Of a stretch of 9,879 bases of DNA, positions 5,291 through 9,879 are shown one piece after another (within the stretch, counting starts at the first letter, position 1; each line of letters begins with the position of its first letter). The DNA lies in assembly GCA_900754695.1 (NCBI GenBank), contig CAAEDU010000090.1:1-9879 (forward strand), written 5' to 3'. The position numbers and the translations under genes are program-made. The notes under the pieces were generated by a model. It saw only the letters and a program-made list of their open reading frames with translations. It was not told the DNA's origin and did not search any database. The DNA comes from Clostridia bacterium. GTDB lineage: Bacteria > Bacillota > Clostridia > Christensenellales > CAG-917.

Positions 5291-5822
5291 AGAGATCGCA
5301 AAGGTCCTCGTTTCACGCGAGGAGATCGCAAAGAGAGTGAAAGAGCTGGCAGCCGAGATCAACCGCGATTACGCGGGCAAGCCCCTTCTCGTGGTGTGCA
5401 TTCTGCGCGGCGCGACCATCTTTTTCGCGGACCTGTTCCGCGAGCTGACGGGGGACGTTGAGGTGGACTTCATCGCGGTGTCCAGTTACGGCTCGGGGGC
5501 GAGCAGCTCCGGCGAGGTGAAAATGCTCAAGGACTTCTCCTCCCCCGTGGCGGGCAAACACCTGCTCATCGTGGAGGACATCATCGACACCGGCGTCACC
5601 CTCGTCTATCTCAAAAAATTGCTGGAAGCGCGCGGTCCCGCGTCCGTGAAACTGTGCGCGCTCCTCGACAAGCCCTCCCGCCGCAAGGTGGAGCTCAAGG
5701 GCGACTACATCGGCTTCGAGATCCCCAACGAATATGTGGTGGGGTTCGGGCTGGATTATGCCGAAAAGTTCCGCAATCTGCCCGACGTGTGCGTGCTCGC
5801 GCCCGAGGTGTATGGGGGCTGA
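5280..5822 (+). CDS. hpt: Hypoxanthine(-guanine) phosphoribosyltransferase
   Basis: It transfers the phosphoribosyl group of PRPP to hypoxanthine or guanine, giving IMP or GMP in cytoplasmic purine salvage. The product is 180 residues, the same length as Bacillus subtilis HprT. Visible family features are LRGA (42-45), the flexible-loop SSYGSG (68-73), the PRPP-binding signature VEDIIDTGVTL (98-108), and the C-terminal IPNEYVVGFGLDYAEKFR segment. The start ATG at 5280 has AGAGG at 5269-5273, inside the end of tilS, and overlaps tilS by 11 nt; translational coupling is likely. In Bacillus HprT also partners TilS in activating ftsH expression, but no ftsH is present here. Confidence 0.97.
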   Translation: MYGKEIAKVLVSREEIAKRVKELAAEINRDYAGKPLLVVCILRGATIFFADLFRELTGDVEVDFIAVSSYGSGASSSGEVKMLKDFSSPVAGKHLLIVEDIIDTGVTLVYLKKLLEARGPASVKLCALLDKPSRRKVELKGDYIGFEIPNEYVVGFGLDYAEKFRNLPDVCVLAPEVYGG

Positions 5823-7167
5823 AAGGGCGGCGCTCAAAGAGCTCGCGGAGCTCTTCCGCTCCTTTGCGACTCTCTATGCGGTGGGAGGTTTCAGCCGCTC
5901 GCTGCTGCTCGGCGTGCCGCCGCACGACATCGACATTTGCTCCAAACTGACGCTTGAAGATGTCAAAAAGCTGCTTTCAAACACCCGTTTTGCCGTAAGC
6001 GCCAAAAGCATGCGCCTCGGCACGGCAAGGATATATGCGGACGGATTTTCCGCGGAATACACCGCGTTCCGCACGGACAGCTATCCCGCGGGCAGCGGCG
6101 CGCACCGTCCCGAGAGCGTCACTTTCACCGAGGATATGCGTGAGGACGCGGCGAGGCGGGACTTCACCGCAAACGCCGTCTACTTCGACCCGCTGACGGA
6201 GAAGTTCACGGACTTCTTCGGCGGTGCGGAAGACATCAAAAGAAAGGTGCTCCGCGCAGTGCGGGAGCCCGACAAGGTGTTCGCCGAAGACGGGCACAGG
6301 GTGCTCAGGCTGGTGCGCTTTTCGGCGGAACTCGGCTTTCTTGCGGAGGAGGAGACCTTCGCGTCCGCAAAGCGCAACGCGCGTCTCGTGCTCGACATCG
6401 CAAAGGAGCGCGTCTTTGCGGAGCTTGACAGGATCGTCACCGCGGACACCGCTTATCCCGCGCTCGGCAACGCGGACGGGCACGTCAGGGGGCTCGCGCT
6501 CATGGACGCACTCGGTCTCACGGAGCTGCTCATCCCGGAGCTTGCTGCGCTCGGCGGGCTCGAACAGCCCAAGAAGTATCACGTCTTTGACGCGCGCAGG
6601 CACTCTGACCTCGCGTTTGCGGTGTCTCCTCCCGCGGTCAGATGGGCGGCGCTCCTGCACGACATCGGCAAGCGCCCCGCGCACGACGCGCAGGGCAATA
6701 TGCACGGGCATGAAACGGTGGGGGCGGAACTCGCTCTCCGTCGCCTGCTCGCGCTCGGGATGCCGAAGGGCAGGGCGGAGCGCACGGCGGAGCTCGTCAG
6801 GTGGCATATGGTCGACCTCAAAGGGGATATGTCGGACGGCAAACTCAGGCTCTTCCTCGCGGAGCACTCGGACATTGCGGAGGATCTCATCGCGCTGAAA
6901 CGCGCGGACGCCTTCGCCACCCGTGCCTCGGATGTCGGCGAACTGCACATCGAAAGGGTATGGCGCGAGATGCTCGCGGACGGCACTCCGCTTGCGGTCA
7001 AAGACCTGCCCGTGGGCGGCTTGGACGCGGAAAGAGCGGGATTTTCGGGCAGAGAGATAGGGGAAGCGCTCGCGGCGCTCCACCGAGAGGCGGTGCTCAA
7101 CCCCGTCTTGCGTGAGAGAGACAAGGCGCTCGCTTTTCTTGAAAAGAGGGCTGCAAAGCGTCCCTGA
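5812..7167 (+). CDS. cca: CCA tRNA nucleotidyltransferase with HD domain
   Basis: It adds or repairs the 3'-terminal CCA of tRNAs without a template. The 451-residue class II enzyme shows VGGFSRS (24-30, the GGxxR motif, with Ser where Asp is common), the catalytic carboxylates in HDIDI (D39, D41), RRDFTANA (115-122) and EDGHRVLRLVRF (159-170, the nucleotide-selecting helix region). A C-terminal HD domain contains LLHDIGKR (H283, D284) and HGHE (298-301), so it probably also has metal-dependent phosphohydrolase activity. The ATG at 5812 is preferred to the upstream in-frame ATG at 5734, because the latter adds 26 unrelated residues inside hpt. GAGG at 5805-5808 sits very close to the start. 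It overlaps hpt by 11 nt and should be cotranscribed with it. Whether it adds CCA or only A cannot be told by eye. Confidence 0.95.
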   Translation: MGAERAALKELAELFRSFATLYAVGGFSRSLLLGVPPHDIDICSKLTLEDVKKLLSNTRFAVSAKSMRLGTARIYADGFSAEYTAFRTDSYPAGSGAHRPESVTFTEDMREDAARRDFTANAVYFDPLTEKFTDFFGGAEDIKRKVLRAVREPDKVFAEDGHRVLRLVRFSAELGFLAEEETFASAKRNARLVLDIAKERVFAELDRIVTADTAYPALGNADGHVRGLALMDALGLTELLIPELAALGGLEQPKKYHVFDARRHSDLAFAVSPPAVRWAALLHDIGKRPAHDAQGNMHGHETVGAELALRRLLALGMPKGRAERTAELVRWHMVDLKGDMSDGKLRLFLAEHSDIAEDLIALKRADAFATRASDVGELHIERVWREMLADGTPLAVKDLPVGGLDAERAGFSGREIGEALAALHREAVLNPVLRERDKALAFLEKRAAKRP

Positions 7168-7192
7168 AAGGGGACATAAGAAAGAGTATGAT
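7164..7192 (+). promoter_or_regulatory. Possible weak promoter for rmuC-PHP
   Basis: CTGAAA at 7164-7169 (4 of 6 to consensus) and TATGAT at 7187-7192 (5 of 6) are spaced by 17 bases and start at the cca stop codon. Transcription would begin near 7199, ahead of the rmuC ribosome binding site. There is no T-run terminator between cca and rmuC, so read-through from the tilS promoter is also possible. Confidence 0.35.
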
Positions 7193-7254
7193 ATGTTCGG
7201 CGGGGGATGCGCGTCCCGCGCGCCCGCACGGATCATGCCCAAAGGAGAAAGAAA

Positions 7255-8685
7255 ATGCCGGTCGAGACCATCATCACGATAGTTTTTGCGGCTGTTGCCG
7301 CCGTGTGTTCGGCGGCGGCGCTCGTCGTCGCATTGAGAAGAAAAGGGGGCGGCGGCACTGATGTCCGCGCGCTCCGCGCCGAGAACGACAGGCTGCGCGA
7401 GGAGCTGACCCGCGAGATAGATTACGCGCGCAAGGGCATCGCGGAGTCCAACCGGCAGAGTTCCGTCGCGGTGAACGATCTGCTCGCGAAATATCTCGAA
7501 AGCGCGGAGAAGAAGACCAACGCCGTCACGGAAAGTCTGGGCAGGGCGATGGCGCAGCTCGCCGCGGACGAAAAGGCGAGCGCCGAGAAGACGGACGCCG
7601 CTCTTGCCAAGAATCTCGAGGCGGTGAAGACCGACCTAAAGACCGGGCTTGCCGAAATGCGCGCGGACTTGCAGGCGCAGCTTGCCGAGGTGCGCAAGGA
7701 GCTCACCGCCAACGTGGACCGTATGCGCGGCGAGATGCAGACGCAGTTGAAAGAGGTGCGCGATGACAACGAGAAACAGCTCGAAAGGATGCGCGCCACC
7801 GTGGACGAGAAGCTCTCCGAGACCCTGGAAAAGCGGGTGGAGACCGCGTTCAAGCAGGTCAGCGACAGGCTGGAAAGCGTGCAGAAGGGATTCGGCGAGA
7901 TGCAGCAGCTCACCGCAAAGGTGGGCGACCTCAACCGCATCTTCTCCGACGTCAAAAAGAGAGGCAACTGGGGAGAAGTCGCTCTGCAAAGCCTCTTCGA
8001 GCAGATCCTGAGCCCGGAGCAATACGAGGTGCAGTTCCGTCTGTCTTCGCGTTCGCAGGAGGCGGTGGACTTCGCCATCGTCATGCCGGGGCAGGCGGGC
8101 GATGAGGTCTATCTCCCCGTGGACGCCAAGTTCCCCCTCGAGGACTACGGTCACCTGGTGGACGCCTCCGAGACGGGGGACAAGATGGCGGTGGAGATGG
8201 CGCGCAAGAAGCTGCTCGAAAGGGTCAGGAGCGAGGCAAAGAGCATAGCGGCGAAGTACATCAAGCCTCCGCTCACCACCAATTTTGCCGTCATGTACGT
8301 CCCCAACGAGGGGCTGTATGCCGAGATCATGCGCGACGGCGCTTTCGCCGCCGATCTGCAGTCGCAATGCAGGGTGACGGTGTGCGGACCCACCACCATC
8401 GCGGCGCTGCTCAACAGCCTGCAAGTCGGGTTCACCACCCTCAAGATCCAGAAGCAGAGCGGCGAAATGATGAAGCTCATGGTCAAGGTCAAGAAGGATT
8501 TCGGCAAGTTCACCGACCTCATCCGCACCGTCAAGAACCGCGCCGAGAGTGTGGTCAAAGTCGTGGATGAAATCGACTTCCGCAACCAGCAGATCGTGCG
8601 CAAGCTGGACAAATTCGAGGACATCGAGCCGCAGCTCCCCGAAGCCGCGGCAAGTATAGAAGCTCCCTCGGGAGAGGAGGAATGA
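7255..8685 (+). CDS. rmuC: DNA recombination protein RmuC family
   Basis: RmuC proteins are membrane-anchored coiled-coil proteins with a nuclease-like domain. In E. coli rmuC affects inversion at short inverted repeats, but the biochemical activity is poorly defined. The 476-residue protein has one N-terminal transmembrane segment (about residues 5-26), a basic stop-transfer, and a long charged coiled coil (about 38-215). The RmuC domain follows, with the hallmark NWGEVALQSLFEQ (W239, E241) and VDAKFPLEDY (D290, K292), the latter consistent with a PD-(D/E)xK-like active site. The ATG at 7255 is chosen because AAAGGAGA (7241-7248) lies at good distance; an upstream ATG at 7207 would add 16 residues and put a basic stretch before the membrane segment. 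Its stop overlaps the next start by 4 nt. Confidence 0.96.
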   Translation: MPVETIITIVFAAVAAVCSAAALVVALRRKGGGGTDVRALRAENDRLREELTREIDYARKGIAESNRQSSVAVNDLLAKYLESAEKKTNAVTESLGRAMAQLAADEKASAEKTDAALAKNLEAVKTDLKTGLAEMRADLQAQLAEVRKELTANVDRMRGEMQTQLKEVRDDNEKQLERMRATVDEKLSETLEKRVETAFKQVSDRLESVQKGFGEMQQLTAKVGDLNRIFSDVKKRGNWGEVALQSLFEQILSPEQYEVQFRLSSRSQEAVDFAIVMPGQAGDEVYLPVDAKFPLEDYGHLVDASETGDKMAVEMARKKLLERVRSEAKSIAAKYIKPPLTTNFAVMYVPNEGLYAEIMRDGAFAADLQSQCRVTVCGPTTIAALLNSLQVGFTTLKIQKQSGEMMKLMVKVKKDFGKFTDLIRTVKNRAESVVKVVDEIDFRNQQIVRKLDKFEDIEPQLPEAAASIEAPSGEEE

Positions 8686-9476
8686 TGAAGGCGGATCTGC
8701 ACATCCACACTTCCGCGTCGGACGGGCTGCTCGCGCCCGCGGCGGCGGCGGAACATATGCGCGGGCTCGGCGTAGAGCTCCTCGCCGTCACCGACCACGA
8801 CACCGTGGCGGGGCTGGACGAGGCTGCCTTCGCCTGCCGCGATCTGGGTGTGCGCTTCGTCCCCGGCATCGAGATCTCCGCGCATTCAAACAGCGAGATC
8901 CACATTTTAGGATACAATATCGACTATAAAAACCCCGTGTTCCGTGAAGAAATCGCCAAAGTCAAAGAGATGCGCCGCACGCGCAACATAGAGGTGGGGG
9001 CAAAGCTCTCCGCCCTCGGCGTTGAGCTCGGCATAGACTTTGCCGCGGACGGGCTCGGGCGCATGAACATCGCCCGCCTCATGGTGGAGAAGGGATATGC
9101 CAAGGACGTTCAGGACGCTTTCAACCGTTTCCTCGGACCTAACGGCAAAGCCTACTCCGACACCCGCCGCACCTCCCCCCTCGAGGCGGTGAAGCTCATC
9201 TCCGCGTTCGGAGGGCTGCCCGTCCTTGCGCATCCCAAGAAGTATTTGCAGCAAAAGACTCTCCGTCTGCTCGTCGAGGGGTTGAGGCCTTTCGGGCTCA
9301 AAGGCATAGAGACTTATTATCCCACACATTCCAAAGAGGACACCGACGCCATCGCCGCCGTCGCCGACCGCTACGGTCTCGTCAGGACGGGCGGCAGCGA
9401 TTATCACGGCGAGGAGGACAAACCCCTCGACTACCACCCTTCCCCCGCCACCCTCCGCGCTCTCGGCGTGAAGTGA
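8682..9476 (+). CDS. PHP-domain metal-dependent phosphoesterase (YciV/TrpH-like)
   Basis: The 264-residue protein is a stand-alone PHP domain. Metal-ligand motifs appear in order: DLHIHTSASDG (H7, H9, D14), VTDHDT (D38-D40), PGIEIS (E64), EIHILGYN (H74), LAHP (H184) and GSDYHGE (D240, H242). This order fits the YciV/TrpH group, whose E. coli member is reported to be a 5'-3' exoribonuclease and 3',5'-nucleotide phosphatase; substrate here is inferred only from that. A strong ribosome binding site, GGAGAGGAGG (8671-8680), serves either of two adjacent ATGs, 8682 or 8685; the second would remove one Met. The first overlaps the rmuC stop in an ATGA junction, so the two are likely translationally coupled. 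Confidence 0.93.
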   Translation: MMKADLHIHTSASDGLLAPAAAAEHMRGLGVELLAVTDHDTVAGLDEAAFACRDLGVRFVPGIEISAHSNSEIHILGYNIDYKNPVFREEIAKVKEMRRTRNIEVGAKLSALGVELGIDFAADGLGRMNIARLMVEKGYAKDVQDAFNRFLGPNGKAYSDTRRTSPLEAVKLISAFGGLPVLAHPKKYLQQKTLRLLVEGLRPFGLKGIETYYPTHSKEDTDAIAAVADRYGLVRTGGSDYHGEEDKPLDYHPSPATLRALGVK

Positions 9477-9478
9477 CG

Positions 9479-9497
9479 GCAGGGGCGCTGCCCCTGC
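9479..9497 (+). repeat. GC-rich hairpin just after the PHP gene
   Basis: GCAGGGGC (9479-9486) and GCCCCTGC (9490-9497) form a perfect 8-bp stem with loop GCT, starting 3 nt past the stop codon. There is no T-run, so it is not a standard intrinsic terminator. It may stabilise the mRNA 3' end, or be a small repetitive palindrome. Confidence 0.6.
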
Positions 9498-9575
9498 ACC
9501 TTCGCCGCCAGACGTTCATCTCACTCAAAGTCATCGTCGTATCCAAACACGCTTCGAATAAGCTTCTCGTCTCGG

Positions 9576-9685
9576 GGGTGAGTTAGAATTTCCCCCTCCT
9601 TCCCTTCGGGCTTTCCTCCCCCGTGTCCGATTAGAGTGCAGTCCTCGCATCATGCGGGACTGACTTTACATCTCTACAAAAGTTT
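9576..9685 (-). repeat. Right copy of the interspersed repeat, inverted relative to the left-end copy
   Basis: 9576-9661 is the inverted counterpart of 31-116 (80 of 86 bases identical), with weaker similarity outward to about 9685 and inward to about 9527. The mirror repeat appears here as pyrimidines: CCCCCTCCTT (9592-9601), 11-nt spacer, TTCCTCCCCC (9613-9622). The two copies face each other across the gene cluster. No transposase or clear target duplication is seen at either. Confidence 0.85.
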
Positions 9686-9711
9686 TTTATATCGCACCGA
9701 CATAACCAAGC

Positions 9712-9781
9712 GGAGAACTGCACTTACCGAAAACCCGGCACGGGCGGAGGAATTCGGCACTCGCAAATTAAAGCCCGTGCC
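9712..9781 (+). repeat. Possible degenerate relative of the interspersed repeat, with internal inverted repeat
   Basis: GGAGAACTGCACT at 9712-9724 matches GGAGGACTGCACT of the left copy (46-58) at 12 of 13 bases. CACGGG, GGAGGAA and AAAGCCCG then follow in the same order as in that copy, but with insertions of about 7 and 19 nt. Within it GGCACGGGC (9737-9745) and GCCCGTGCC (9773-9781) form a perfect 9-bp inverted repeat with a 27-nt loop. The relationship could be partly chance. Confidence 0.4.
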
Positions 9782-9826
9782 TATTTAGATTTACGGCGTT
9801 GCTCGGCACTCACTTAGCGCGCCGCG

Positions 9827-9865
9827 ACTTGCAAGCGTGGGCGAAAATTCGCCCACGGTGCAAGT
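9827..9865. repeat. Large hairpin near the window end
   Basis: GTGGGCGAA (9837-9845) and TTCGCCCAC (9848-9856) are perfect 9-bp arms around AA. ACTTGCA (9827-9833) and TGCAAGT (9859-9865) add 7 outer pairs across a small internal loop. It is followed by TTGG rather than a T-run. It may be the terminator of a gene beyond the window or another palindromic element; the window ends 14 nt later. Confidence 0.55.
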
Positions 9866-9879
9866 TTGGCTGAGCGGCG

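Noticed and set aside
3968..5362. Long minus-strand open frame (464 codons) opposite tilS
   Set aside because: The composition is typical of an antisense frame, it has no motifs, and it runs across the tilS-hpt junction.
5734..5811. Upstream start for cca
   Set aside because: The extra 26 residues are Trp/Cys-rich, unlike the family, and lie inside the conserved end of hpt.
5977..7242. Long minus-strand open frame (421 codons) opposite cca
   Set aside because: Shadow of cca, Arg/Val-rich and without domains.
7207..7254. Upstream start for rmuC
   Set aside because: The ATG at 7255 has a good AAAGGAGA site; the longer form adds a basic stretch before the membrane anchor.
1..9879. Phage, defence, toxin-antitoxin, tRNA or rRNA genes
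   Set aside because: I looked on both strands and found no integrase, transposase, nuclease island, tRNA T-arm pattern or rRNA segment; the coding content is housekeeping plus spoIIE.

Overview
The window is high-GC bacterial DNA. All six real genes lie on the + strand, with purine-rich AGGAGG-type ribosome binding sites before several of them. An intact spoIIE gene next to tilS-hpt points to an endospore-forming lineage of Bacillota. The high GC and GC-rich codon third positions suggest one of the GC-rich clostridial lineages rather than Bacillus; that placement is inference, and no species can be named from sequence alone.

Layout. Positions 1-352 are non-coding: a repeat copy (about 5-166), a 32-bp tandem repeat inside its distal part, nothing recognisable at 193-278, then a good sigma-A promoter (279-307). 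Positions 353-973 encode a small membrane zinc-ribbon protein of unknown function, followed by an intrinsic terminator (1001-1028). Positions 1099-3405 are spoIIE, with a candidate Spo0A box upstream. The 577-bp gap 3406-3982 has no gene and is mostly inverted repeats: two tandem copies of a ~126-bp stem-loop element (the first includes the spoIIE stop codon), a rod-like hairpin (3763-3897), and a G/C palindrome with TATAAT at its centre (3900-3932). A strong promoter follows (3946-3974), so close to tilS that the transcript would be nearly leaderless. tilS (3983-5290), hpt (5280-5822) and cca (5812-7167) overlap by 11 nt at each junction. After an 87-nt gap come rmuC (7255-8685) and a PHP-domain phosphoesterase (8682-9476), overlapping by 4 nt. 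Positions 9477-9879 are non-coding: a GC hairpin, a second copy of the left-end repeat in opposite orientation (9576-9685), a possible degenerate relative of it (9712-9781) and a large hairpin (9827-9865). Nothing is recognisable at 9498-9525 or 9782-9826.

Function. spoIIE-tilS-hpt is a classical Bacillota neighbourhood. SpoIIE is the sporulation phosphatase that activates sigma-F. TilS modifies the AUA-decoding isoleucine tRNA, Hpt salvages purines, and Cca builds tRNA 3' ends. RmuC and the PHP protein act on nucleic acid or nucleotides. The genes are housekeeping. I see no defence island, phage, CRISPR array or new multi-gene system. The unusual content is in the repeats: a near-identical 86-bp inverted pair bracketing the gene cluster, and the stack of palindromic elements between spoIIE and tilS.
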